From positions 30,716,882 through 30,780,881 of the forward strand of contig JAAONU010000006.1 in NCBI GenBank assembly GCA_012932295.1: a DNA stretch of 64,000 nt, in the 5' to 3' direction. The position numbers and the translations under genes are program-made. Below, in pieces: positions 23,823-36,334 of this stretch. How positions within the stretch are numbered: the first letter of the stretch is position 1; the number at the start of each line of letters is the position of its first letter. Source of the stretch: Cyclina sinensis. Taxonomy: Eukaryota > Mollusca > Bivalvia > Venerida > Veneridae. Below the pieces are notes generated by a model, which was given only the letters and a program-made list of their open reading frames with translations, was not told the origin of the DNA and made no database searches.

Positions 23823-26465
23823 AGTATATATATATATATAAATTGTTATCCGTATGCACATTTACACATACCAGCTGTAAGTGAATGTAACTATGAAATC
23901 AGAAAACAGTATGTCATTAACTTTATTTATATGACCTTAACATGGGGACGTTGTCTATCACAGGTATAGTCATTATCATGAAATAATAATGACGACCTTA
24001 AATTCTAAATCTTTAAATTTCCTTTTCACCATGGTGCAGCTTTATTGTTACTGGGGAGGGTAATTTTAAATATTGCTAAAACTTCTGTTCTTACCTTTTT
24101 CACACATACTCATAAATGGTTGTAAAGTTAAATATATGAAAATAATTATGATTGTTGAAAACAAAATATGTTTAAAATTAATGATAAGGATGCCTAGACA
24201 TGTATATGTAAATATGAATTTTGGAAAAGTTAACGCTATAGAATACATCTGGCTATGTCGCGAATTACGACGCTATACCAGCATGACACAGCAAATATTA
24301 ATTATTATAAGTATATCATATCTTAGCAATTCTTTAAAAACAAATCAAGCAAGAAGCCGAGGTTGGTCAAAAGTGACTTATTTATAAAAAAGATGTTAAA
24401 CACTTAAAAGCGAAAATGGGAATTGAGAAGGTTCGATATTATTTTAGAAAGTATGACATTGACAAAAAAAACCCAACTCGTTCCTTAATTTTAGCTTATA
24501 AATTTAAGAGTAAAACAATAAGCCGGTATGAATATCTATTAGTTTATACAAACCAAGCAAGAAAAATCTCGAACCTCGACGGGAAATACGAAACACATAC
24601 AGCGCTTCGCGCACTGTGTCACATGTGTAGGTATTTATTAAGAATCAGTTATCAAAGGATGGAGTCAGTTCAGTACCTCTATTTCGATTCCTGGTTACAG
24701 TGCCCTCGTCTTTTCTGGTGCTTGATACTTTATGGCCCATGTTGAAGTTTACACAAGTTCGTGATGTTGAGAATACTTAATTGATATGAATTGTTTATGC
24801 TTCTTTCGCAGTGCTGCCTCTGATAAAATTTTGTTTTAAGATTTCCCGTTTCAAATGAAGCTGCCACTTAAACACTTTGTGACAACTTAAGCATATGAAA
24901 TTATAATTTCAGTGGCACTAACGCTCATGAGGCCGATCAGTGGTCAAGTGGTATTGTACAAGACTTCAACATGGTCGCGATTTCTACTATCTGCTCCTTC
25001 ACTAATACCGCATTTTCTAATTGTATCTAGTGACGTTAAGCGAAGGTCCCATATATTGGTGCTATACACAGAGCACGTAAAAATATCAGGAAATATATTT
25101 TGAAATTTTCTGGAAATTTTCTTATCTTACACTATCACTAAACAACTAAACTTTTCTTTGGGCGTAGGTCATTTGAGCAACCTCTAGCGATGTCAAGAAC
25201 TTATAAATTGAAAGTGTTAGTGGTAAGATATTCGTTAATAGATACTGCGTCATAGGAAAATTGTGTAAAGAAATCAAATCCGCTGAACTGCTACAGTATG
25301 ATAAACAAGGTAGCGGTCCAGCACGTAGTCATTTAAAATGTCTGCAACAGGAGAATCTTTTTTCAGAAAGACTCCCTCCCCCAGGATCTTGCTCGCGGCC
25401 ACAATGAAATTAATGGAACAGAGTCACTGTGAAAATGGTGTAAATGACTGTGCGTCATAGAAAGGACTGTTAAAAATTTGAGTAGGCCAACCTGCAACTT
25501 TCTGATAAAGTGGTAGCCCATCGCGTTTTCAGAAAATTTCACAGAAAAAGAAGCCAACAAAAGTTTCAACTCTTGTTAAAGGAATTGTAGAAACAAAATA
25601 AGAGCAAAGGATATTTTGTTTAGGGTAAGGACTGGAATCATACTTTGCATTAAATCACATTTTCGTCATTTCTATGAGTTCATCGACATTGCTTGTGCTC
25701 ACATGAAAAACTTTCGATCAATATCACGTAACAATGTGAATATATCAAGATTTGATTCAATGGTGTAAATTTTCAAAGTGCGTCAAAGTAAAATGGTGGT
25801 ATGTAAATTCGCTAAACTGCTATATTCTGATAAACAAGGTAGGCAATCACGTATTATTTCGAAATTTCTTTGATGCAGTTAAAGCATAAAGGTTTACATG
25901 TAATTAAACTTCAAAATATTTTTATTTATGCTAATGGTTATTTTCGCTCAAATATAGGGCAAAATGAGTCTCTGTGGGTTAAATAGACTCAAACCAACCT
26001 CGTGGATGGGTCCAGAAGTATTTGTTTGCATCCGATGCATTTACTTCGTTCGCTTCGATCGCTCATCAAATAATGTTCTTATCATTTACTGGACATTTAG
26101 GTTCATGACGTGTCTAATATTCTTCAAAACTGAAATTAAGTATACGCTGGTGTTTCACTTGCACAGCGAGTTCAAACTGTGTACATACAAACAAAAGTAG
26201 TGACTTCCCCATAGTGGCAACAGACATATCGCTCCCTTAATGACTGAGTAAGAAAGTAGTCTTTGTTGTATAAAATAAATAGTTAAATGTTAACTGGTAA
26301 AACAAAACAGGGAACTCGTATCTGTTCTATTAAGAGAACAATTAGTATAGCCTTGCAGTCGGTGTTGAACTCGTATAATATACTTCAGAGTGGTTCTGTA
26401 AAGGGGCTTTGTGTAAGATCAACTACCGTGTTTTGTGTCTTCTTTCTTACACTTGCTTGTTTTAG

Positions 26466-26527
26466 GTTACTGAACCCCACTGGATTCGGTCAATTCTGGA
26501 TGTTTGAGTTAACAGAAATCAATCAAG
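26466..26527 (+). pseudogene. Unit B relic of the exon preceding the bHLH
   Basis: The TTTTAG acceptor and AG|GTAAG donor persist, but the exon is 62 nt instead of 76 and the phrase TGTTTGAGTTAA introduces a stop in the ancestral frame. It no longer joins the bHLH exon in phase. Confidence 0.65.
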
Positions 26528-28835
26528 GTAAGAAATTAATTTTGCGGGTAAGATAATTGGTGACAGTTTAAAATAAGGACAGCGATGATGGTAAGATGTG
26601 AGATTTTACAACGAAAAAAGTGAATATCTATTAGTGTCTAATGTGACCAATTATAGGGTAAAATGCAAGTATCTATGAGGGCAATATATTAACACCTTTG
26701 AGAGAAAGATGCTTATATCTACATGTATGAATAGATATAAGAAACTATAATTGTAAGATGTAAGTTTATGAAAGTGCTATATATTGGAAACGATGGAGAA
26801 GTGTCCAAGATGATAAGATATGCGCATCTTTGGCGGGAAGTTGTAGATATCTATGAGTGTAAGATACTGGCATTTACTGGGAAAATGTAAGTATCCAAGA
26901 TGATAAGATACGAGCATCTTTGGCGGAAAGTTGTAGATATCTATGAGTGTAAGATACTGAAATCTACGTGGAAAACGCAAGTATCCAAGATGATAAGATA
27001 CGAGCAACTTCAAGGTGCGTAAATCAAAGAGCGTAGGATTTAACTAGCACACCTTTAAGATTTGTGAAAGCATTTGTTGTGAATATCTTGCAAAAATAGA
27101 ATAGTACACGAGTTTGTCATGGGAACCATGACGAGACAGAAAACTCACATGTTATATTGACACGTGATGCCAAAAAACACACTTCGTGAACATATTGACA
27201 TTAACTTTGCACTTACCATCACGATCCATTGTCAGAATATTCGACAGACAAAATAACACATTTCATAGACAAGTTTATCAGCCTACTAAAAAACACATTA
27301 TACCCTTTTCCGCTGTAACACGTTATATTAAGAAGATTTAGCCAGTTTGCCGGGACATGATTTGAGATTAAGATGGTATCTCATTTATATACATATAATT
27401 ATATTTTATATAATTTTTGAGCTGAACAATCAAGCATTGCCCTCTTTCATTATAATTATGAAATCATTCTCGTTTGAAAAAAAATAAACGCAGATACCTT
27501 TTTTACCTAAATTGTTTTCTTCTACTTAACAGAATCTCATAAGCTCGTGCCACATGACATGGAAAGTAAAGATGGTCATCTGTCACAATTGATTACACTG
27601 CAGATTAACGATATGATCAGGAAATAAAATGTGCCGAATAAATGACAGAGAATATAGGTACCGCCGAGACAGAACATTTATATCAGGAAGGATATAAATA
27701 TATATTTGTATATACATCAGTTTAGTCATTAGTTAGATGAGATTATCATTACGTATACATAAAATATACAATGATATTCATTATTATTATATTATGTGTC
27801 TAAATGCCAAAAAAAAAAATCAACTCTTATACGAGTACAAATAATAAAGTAACCGTTACTGTGTTATTCGAAAAGTCGAGTTTCATAAGAGTCACGAGCC
27901 AAATTGTCATCCCGTAGTCATTATCACTGTCATGAAAAATCCAAGTTGCTAATATATAATTTACAAGGAGGCGAATGACTTATGTGAATGACTTATTACC
28001 AGCTTTGAGTTTAACGTTGGCATATTACCAGCTTAGTTACTGAAGTTCATGTGGAAATAACTATCTGAAAAGAAAAAATGTCAATATTTTTACACGGAAG
28101 ATAAGGTAGTGAATTTAATTCAATTATTTAGTAAGGTTGGCAATGGAGATGCCATACTTGGTAAAAATTGCTGAACAAAAACGTGTCTGCTATTATGCAA
28201 ATCATATGATGAGACTAATGTACTGAACCGACATAATTTGTTAAAATTAATCCAGAGAAAAGAACCTTTAAGTTTTCTCCTAGATGAGTGATATGGATTT
28301 TTATGTCTCCTTCATCCCACGCTCTAATCCAATTTTAAAAATTATACAAATAGTTGTGCGTTACTGTAGTCAAAAGATAAATGAAAGAAAATATTTTTTT
28401 CTCAAATAATGTTTAACAATTATGAAATAAACATATGATATGTTTTGGTGTATTCATCAGACATAGATGAAGTGTTACTTTTTTCAGGATCCAGTTTCAC
28501 TAAGGGCACTCGACAAAAGGAGGCGATATCGAATAAACAGCCGTCTAAGGGAGCTAAGTATGATAACACTGTCAACGAATCGGAAGAAGGTATTACTTTG
28601 CCAAATGATTTTGAGAAACACCAATGTACAAGTACGAAAGTGCTGCATGAATGTTGCAAAGGGAAGAGCGCGGCCCTCGAAAAAGACGTGGTAGGGACAA
28701 AAGGTGTAAATACGAAGAAATCTCTGAGAAAAAATATTTTTTATTGCCAAAACAACGTAAACAGTATGTATTATACATATGTATATGATGCAGGTCATGT
28801 ATCTGGTATGAAATAAAAAGACGAACAAGACAGTA

Positions 28836-29011
28836 CAGTAAACTTCCCCTATTAAGACCACTATTTTTTAAGGAGGAAGACATTCCTGCTATCTATTTTG
28901 AAAGCAACGGAACATACTGGACGCCGAGAAAGCCTTCATGATAAGGCAAAGTTAATATTGAGGACTATGAAAAGCAGAAACGTTACTGGTCTTAATACGG
29001 AAACTTTACCG
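28836..29011. mobile_element. Short Tigger-like MITE
   Basis: The left end CAGTAAACTTCC, then CCTATTAAGACCACTA, is mirrored at the right by TACTGGTCTTAATACGG, then AAACTTTACCG. A TA precedes the left end, as expected of Tc1/mariner-type insertion, but the right-hand TA is not visible. No coding capacity. Confidence 0.6.
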
Positions 29012-29195
29012 CAAGACAGAAAACCTTAGCAAACTGATGTATGTACAGCATCCTGCAGAATGGGTGGTGTTATGTGACTGTGTAACACATGAGATCATTG
29101 AATCATTTGGATATGTTTTGAGCAGGACAGGAAATGTGCTAAAATTATAAGATCTGTTTCAAAATGTGTCTTGGAACTGACACCAACACCAAAAC

Positions 29196-29690
29196 AAGAG
29201 GACCAAATGGTCTTGGTTGGCCTACTTGAGCATATGCTACGAGTTTTTTTTCCTTTTGATTTGACGTAGTGACCTATGACCCCATGTGACAGTTATGAAA
29301 TTATCAAAGATTTCATGAAGGCAAAGATGCTGACCATGTTTCATAGAAAATTGTTAAAAATGAGACTTCAAGAGTGTAAACAAGGTTTTCATATGATCTG
29401 ACCATGTGACCTAGATTTTGACCCCATTTGAGCCAGTTACGAATTCAACAAAGATTTGATCAAGATAAAAATTCTGATCAAGTTTCATTAAGATTGGGTC
29501 AGAAATGTGGCCTTTAGGATGTAAGTATTGTTTTATTATCATTTGACCCGTTTCCTAGTTTTTGATTTATGAACTCTTCAAAGGTTTCATCAAAGTAAAC
29601 ATTCTGAACAGTTTCATTAAGTTTGAGTGAAAAAATGTGATTTCAAGAGTGTAAGTAAGGTTTTCCAACGATTCGACCTTGTAGATTTAA
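29196..29690 (+). repeat. Diverged interspersed repeat with TTTGACCCC modules
   Basis: It opens with AAGAGGACCAAATGGTCTTG, the same form as the GAGGGCCATGATGGCC hairpin of the element at 49,730. It continues with repeated phrases in which GTGACCTA...TTTGACCCCAT is followed by GATTTCATCAAGG-like text. A related, opposite-strand fragment lies at ~2,310-2,620. Confidence 0.6.
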
Positions 29691-31919
29691 TTGGCATAAA
29701 TCTTTAGTACATATTACAATAAACACGACATTTAAAACACAATACATTTAAAATACACTTTAAACGAATATCGCAGATTTGCCACATGCGAGAAGAGCAA
29801 TACCGTCTTTGAAACTTATGCTCAAGCTTTGCAACACAATTGTCAGTTTGCAGGTTTATCGTCATTATGCTTTTTTCTAATAAATAATCGACTGAATAAC
29901 CATTCAACTTATACGCCAGTTTAAAAATGCTTCTTCTTGTTCCATGTCATTCCATTCATAGGTGTTCTGGAACATATGCGGAACATGTTCTGGACAGCGA
30001 ATCGATCACGGTCAAAAAATGTGCCCGGATTGTCGACCGAAGGAACTTTTCACTTCCAACCAATAGTGCAAAAAAATAATACTCACAATTCTATACAGAC
30101 CTCTTTCGTTAGTGTTTTGGCCGTTATTATTCGTATTTTCATACAATTTGTCTACCGATACAGATACCATGACATTTTCTGCATTTTGTCTATAAGTTTA
30201 TGCTAGCCCTTTAATGGAAATGACTAAAATGTTTCATATCCGACAATATCAGTACTTGCCATATATATAACCATATGTTGTCCTAAAGGATATTACGGAT
30301 TCGAAATGTTGAGAAAAATATAATACTTTAGCTCTTAAAAATGCAATTGCTTTGCTACTTTGCCTGTTATCATTCCTTTTTTCACAGCACAACTTCTGCT
30401 TATACATTTTGTGCGAAGCCCATATGCAATTGGCTCAGAATCGTCAAATAATAGTTGATCGAAAGGAAAAAAATCATGTCATATACCCCCATAGCACATT
30501 TCTAAACCCATAACAGTATGCACGGCCCTGATGGGCCGCGCAATTACTAGATTGACTCTAAGAGTCTCTTATATTTAGCGGCATCGAAACAATAACATAA
30601 CTATCCAATATGCTTCCGGTTTCAATCTGGTTTCATTAACTTTTAATGAATTTATACCTTTTAAAAATAAAAGTAACGTTCTACACTTTAACATTCTTGA
30701 GGGGTAATAAGGAATCCAAATGTCAGTGATAATGTGACAATTTTGCGTAAAAATCAGTTATTCCTTATAAGACATATTAGCTTTTTATTACATCGCCTCC
30801 TGATAAATTCAGAATTAAACCTGTTATTATAGTCTAGCTGTGGAAGCTGCATATTATAAAAATTATGTGGGCCATTCTCATAAACTTCAGACAGGCTTTT
30901 CTATCCGATTAATACCAGTTTATGTAGCCAAACGTTACCGGTGTGAGCAGTTTGCTAGTGCCAATTATGTGTCAAATAGTAAGAAACGGTTACGATAAAA
31001 AATGTTTAACATCTTGAAAAATTCGAGGCTTGGTATGGAAAAAATATAAATCAGATATAAAAATTTCTGATTTTCTTTTTTTTATTCTGTTGTTTAATAA
31101 AGTACAAATTGCAGTTGAATAAATCAGTCATTAGAACATGAAAATGTCCGTTGTTAAAATAAATACAATTTCACTATCGAATCTTTTACACCCTAAGGAT
31201 AACGCTTATTCTTATTAACATTTATGTATTTCAGCCTAAAGCTCGAATCGAGTCATGGCAATAAAGTATTAAAGAGTTTGACCGCCAAACAGGTAAAGAA
31301 AAGTTGTTCTAACGATGATATGTGTAGAAAAAACTTAACAAATTAATTTCTTAAGTTTCGTCACTTCTTAAAGGTAGGGTGACAAGTTTTTAACGTCTAT
31401 TCGTTTGACTCTCCGGCAATGTGTCTGCCGTTTTACCCGTCTGACTGTCCACATTTGACCTCCCTCAGACCTTCTGGTCAAATTTTCAGGAAATTGTGCT
31501 GAACTTAAAGTTTAGTTGTGAAGAGCAATAGAACTCGATTCTGCCACGATTTTCATCGCAATTATGATCTTTTCTTTCTGCTTAACGCATGCTCGTTTTC
31601 GACTTCATAAAAGTCAACAGATATTATCACTGTGGTGAACATTTCGACAAATTGGCAAACATTTTTCAATCTGGGGGTTTGATAATATATCAACTCTTCT
31701 TTTTTCTACTAAACAAATAGAAATCACTTCCGGACTCAAATCTTACTAACCCGTTTCCAGATGCTATATAGAAAATATTCATTCACGCTCCATTTTTTGA
31801 AGATTTGAACGTTATGATGCCAAAATGGCAGTTAAAGCATCTACTCTTCTAGTTTAAGTGTTGTTAGTGTCCATAGACTATTTCTACACGAAATGTTTAA
31901 TGTTTAAATGTATAAATAG

Positions 31920-33002
31920 TAGGGATGGCAACGAGTAACCGGTTAACCGAGTACTCGATCGAACGTCCGAATATCGGTTAACAAAATTGATATTCGATTA
32001 CTCGAAAAAAATAATTTCTATTTTTTTGCGATTTAGAAAGATTGGTGTATGCAATTAGTTCAGAAATTCAGAGATATCTTCACAAAAACCTGTTAAATGC
32101 AATCAAAACATCCTTGCAGAGGTGCGAAAATGATGTCGTAAATTTAACGAGGCGATCAACAGTTTGACACACGCATGGGATTGAACACCTGTGTCGCTTA
32201 CGTCTTTCGGCCTGTTATGATATTTAATTACCTTTAATTGTGTAACAGTTTGTGGCCGAAACTTGTTTTAAGGTAACTGTTTTGAAAACAGTAAGTAAGG
32301 TACAGCGTAGTGCTGTAACATGTATGCTTGCATGAACGCTAAGTTATCAACTGTGTAAAAGATGTTAAGATGAACTCATAGAAAAGTGTTTAATTTTCTT
32401 CGAATAAAGACAGTGTACTTAGAGAAAAATACGAGAATATTGTTCTTGAACTGTTAAACCTTTATTTATGATTATAAAACATATATATATGCTGTCATTG
32501 ACGATCTCTTATGTTTATATTTATTATGTATTTGCTAGCTATATCCATTGCCGCCGATCAGTCTATATTATTTCAAGAAGAAAAAAAGATATATGAACTG
32601 TTATACATGTTTTAAACTTGATATTGCATTAATTAAAACGTTATAAAATATTATGTTGTTGATTTAATTTGTTTATTGGTTATTCTAAGTTACCCTTGCA
32701 GTCCTATTTATAGTTACAAATTCTATGAATTTAAATAGAAAACGAAAGTAGCATGCATATGGAATAAAATATTATGTTGTTGATTTAATTTGTTTATTGG
32801 TTATTCTAAGTTACCCTTGCAGTCCTATTTATAGTTACAAATTCTATGAATTTAAATAGAAAACGAAAGTAGCATGCAGACGGTGTTGATATTGTGTGAT
32901 AAAACTTTGAAGATCATTGGAAATCATCCGAGTAACCGAGTACTCGATCGGACAAATGACCGAGTACTCGAGTATTGATTTTGGTATTCGTTGCCATCCC
33001 TA
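31920..33002. mobile_element. hAT-like non-autonomous element, 1,083 bp, 8-bp TSD
   Basis: Terminal inverted repeats TAGGGATGGCAACGA and TCGTTGCCATCCCTA are flanked by identical ATAAATAG (31,912-31,919 and 33,003-33,010). Unit A has one uninterrupted site at this point. Subterminal CGAGTACTCGATCG motifs occur at both ends. A 121-bp internal segment is tandemly duplicated almost exactly (starts 32,643 and 32,764). No transposase is encoded. Confidence 0.92.
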
Positions 33003-34118
33003 ATAAATAGCGAATCTCATTCACTTTCTACTCTACGACGTTCACATTAACAAATATGTAGTACCGGGTATTTATATTTAGAAGAAAAAGGCCTCTTATT
33101 TTACTTTATGCTACAGTTTCCGCAGGATCTCTATTCATTATACATTAAAGAACATAACTTTTATTTGCAGATAAATAAACACTTAACCCCGAAAAGAATG
33201 AATACCTAACAAAGAATAATTTTCTTTCGAATAGTAATTTGACAAATGAGGACAGTAAAAAGGATGTTGAACCTCCTAATGGTTCTCTGAATGTTAAGCA
33301 GAGCATACTGTTTGCAAGTCCTCGATCTTGGTTTGACAAGAAGTCATTTCAAAGATCAGCTTCATGTTCTTGCACCGAGCGAATAAATCAAGAACACACG
33401 AAATCAAGAGAAAAGGCTTGGACATTGCCTTTAACTAAATACAATGACTCATTTGTCTTTGATGATTTAAGACATGTTGTGACTCTTGGTTCCTGTAAAC
33501 CTGGCACAAGTGATAAAAGCTTTAAACATGCAGATGGATCTTAAAAGGCAATCCTTAAATCCATGTCGTCATACAACACCTCAAACGGAAACTGGAGCAT
33601 CGATGCTGGGTCAGACAATAACAATGGTATATATAAATTCAAAAATACCATCAAAAAGAGGTTTTTTTTGAAGAATCGACGTATCATAGTAATTCATCTT
33701 CTGAAAGCTCCAAAAAGAGCCAAAACCGAAAGAAAATTATACGGAAAAGTCTCGAGAAGCCCGTTCTGGGGAGCCATGCAGTTTACTCTCGCCAAAGTCG
33801 CCTAAAGTACCTCGATCAGATAATCACAACGACTGCGATGAAGAATCTAAAGACAAAAATGTTGAAATGAAAAAATATCTCCCAGGATTTGTTCTGCATC
33901 CTGCTGGGTCACACTATATACTTTTGTCAAAACATTCTTCTGATGTGGGTTACGGCTCTTTCAAAACATCAGATGAACAGAATCATTACTCAGGGTTTTA
34001 TCCTATTAGAATGCTCGGGTAGTTTAAGGGATCATTGATACACATGGGTATTAAGGAAAAATGTTCGACAAACAGCACAAGGTCAATCTCAAGAAAGAAG
34101 TGAATTTCCGACAGATAA

Positions 34119-36334
34119 TGTTTATATATCAACTAACGTATCCTCTCCATGAGAGTCTTAGAAACAAAAAAACAATTATTGTTTGGGATTGTTCGTCTGT
34201 GCATTTCATTTTAGACAACGACAGGCGAATCTACGTCTAAGTGACACAAATTGTTCTTATAGTGGAATAAATAACTGTCACTTGGCTGGACGTACAAATA
34301 AATGATTTTTTTGTCTTTTTTCTACAAATTTCAGCTTGTTATAAGTCACCTTTCCTTTTAAAGGAGAAGTGAATTGGAGCAATATCTGTATATTACATTC
34401 AGTTATAAGTGTTGCTCTGCCTTTCATTCATAAGGTTTCACACCTTGTTTTTGTCATACTTCTGTAGAATAAAAGTATTTTGTTTTAAATTTGTAATTTA
34501 GACAACATCATTGAATGTCTGTGTAAAACTTTGGAGATAATTGCTTGCACTTTTCTCTCTATCCAGTAATTCCTCATATGTGACAGTTTTGCAGTCAAAA
34601 GATTTGCGTGTACTCTTTGCATGTCTATGTGATATTTTTGTATATTTTAACAAGTAACTGTATTGCTCAGTTTTTAAAATTATACGTTTTGATGTCTCTG
34701 TGTTAGCTCGGCATATTTCAATAAGTTATTGCCTGTCTTTCTTGTCTGTTTGAGTTTTCTTTGCTTTTTAAGTGGCACTGCTTATGCTTGTGATAATCGC
34801 ACTTTCTAAACTTGCAACAAACAGCTAGAGATTCGCCAGGTTGTTCTTCTTTTAATTCTATAGGTTACATAAAACAATTGCTGACTGTGATTTAGGAAGA
34901 AATTATAAATTATAAATGTATTAAAGGCTGTGTGTCACAAGTTTTTAGGTTATGATATGTGCAATTTCTCTACTATTTACATCAAGCAAGTCACTGTTTG
35001 TTATTTGATTTTAAAAGGAAAAAATTTTTGTGTCTGTGCTATTTTTATTTGGTAACAGCTGGTTATTTTCTGCGTCTGTGGTGGTTCTGCAAGTAGCTAC
35101 CGTTTAACTGTTTTTAATTGCAGCTTCTCTAAGGATCAGGCAGCAATTGGTTGTATAGCGGTTTTGTAAGTAGCAGTCGCTGATTTTTCATGATGGCTAT
35201 ACAGATAGAAAGCTGAAGCGTCTTTTTATTTCTTATGCTGACAGTTTGTAGTAGTAGCAGTTGATATTTTTTGTGATATTTCTGTAAACAGAAAAATAGG
35301 GTTTTTTTTGGTAAAATTAAGATTGACAAGTTAAGTTAGGATTACCGCGGTTTGTTTTGTGAAACATATGCTTTTGTTAAGAAATAGGTGCGAAAATCGT
35401 AAGTTTGATTAGAATCAGTTTTCTATGTATATACGTGTATATATTTCCTACATACATTCCATACATGTCTATAGTATCTTCTATCAGATTGTCTCTGATT
35501 CCGAGAAAATCGGAAGACTTGGTAACGGGTCTGTAATTAGATATTTGCAGAAACAGGTTATATGCCAAGGGGTGTTAATAATATAACTGCGATATTTGGT
35601 GAGGATTCTTCATAAATGCCCATTCTTCAGTAAGGCACATGAAAGTCATGGTAAAAAGCACTGAAGATGACATCTGTACGGTTATTCTGTTAGCATATCT
35701 TCACTTGAAACTGGAGGTCAAGACAATCCTGATTATTTTTAATAATATCCGAGTCTTTGTTTTTCATTAAGAATTAATTATCTTTTCGATCTATCTTATG
35801 TAAACCCACGCTAAAAATGAATAGAGTGCCACCAGTCGAATGAAAATATAACATCATGATTGCATAGGCAGTAATCTAGCCAAGCAATACTTTTTAGTTT
35901 TGTAATGTTTAGTCACCCCTCCGTATAATGTTATATTATGAGTGGGTACGTAAAACATATGTCTTTGACTGCAAGATATCATCTAACTTAAATAAAAGAA
36001 ACAAACAATCGCCACATATTTATTATGTATTCATCCTACAACATTAGGCACTAAACGTATCTGCAGTGTTTGACAGAATATATGTTTACACCTGTTTGGT
36101 CTGTTTAAAATCAGTCAAGCCCCTCGTGCAAAGCTTGAGTGGAATATGGCTTCCAGAAAACAAATACATATACTTACAAATCAGAGATTATATATTTGAT
36201 TACACTGAAATAATAACGGGCTGTTAAATTATTCATGCTATTGTACATAATCCAACAGCTTAGAATATCTTGGTTAAAAGGTAAATAAAAAAAGAAAAAA
36301 ATATAAGGAGTAAAAAGGGGGTAAAAAGAAAATA
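34119..36334. other. 3' flank of the pseudogene (unit B)
   Basis: Collinear with 19,705-22,011 of unit A. No additional gene recognised. A ~300-bp stretch at about 35,770-36,080 has no counterpart in A and no assigned identity. Confidence 0.5.

Larger units (their letters stand above)
13560..24620 (+). repeat. Segmental duplication unit A
   Basis: The first of three head-to-tail copies, about 11.1 kb. Anchors shared in order with B and C include a CCGATCARTGGTCAA phrase (13,884; 24,943; 39,464), the CATCCCGTAGTCATTAT phrase (16,455; 27,910; 42,722), and the bHLH exon (16,987; 28,488; 44,164). Unit A carries the only copy in which all recognised exons are open. A Tigger-like right terminus (CAGGTTTGACCGTA, near 13,550) lies at its left edge. 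Confidence 0.85.
28627..30560. other. ~1.9-kb insertion specific to unit B
   Basis: Unit A runs uninterrupted from the bHLH exon into a TTATATTTAGCGGCATCGAA phrase. Unit B departs just after CTTTGCC..TTTTGAGAAACAC and returns at 30,566. Inside are a Tigger-like MITE (28,836-29,011), a TTTGACCCC-type repeat fragment (29,196-29,690) and unassigned AT-rich DNA. Confidence 0.75.
28488..34118 (+). pseudogene. cwo-like bHLH pseudogene (unit B)
   Basis: Paralogue of the unit A gene with the exon order kept at 28,488-28,589, 31,235-31,292 and 33,171-34,118. Exon 2 is open but the basic region changed to RALDKRRRYRIN, so the E-box-contacting Glu is Asp. Exon 3 has an internal deletion of 16 bases plus two single-base losses, which removes part of helix 2 and shifts the frame. 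Exon 4 opens with a stop after two codons, has another stop at 33,541-33,543, gains T residues in a T-run at 33,662-33,669 (frameshift), and has further stops near 34,018 and 34,100. A 1.08-kb hAT element and a ~1.9-kb insertion enlarge its introns. Clearly non-coding; transcription is possible but not shown. Confidence 0.9.

Noticed and set aside
28445..28816. 123-residue open frame overlapping the unit B bHLH exon
   Set aside because: It reads the bHLH exon in the wrong frame and runs through the splice donor into a unit-specific insertion; no homologue in unit A.
28836..30560. Possible host gene in the unit B insertion
   Set aside because: The contents are a MITE, a repeat fragment and AT-rich DNA with no open or splice-consistent exon.
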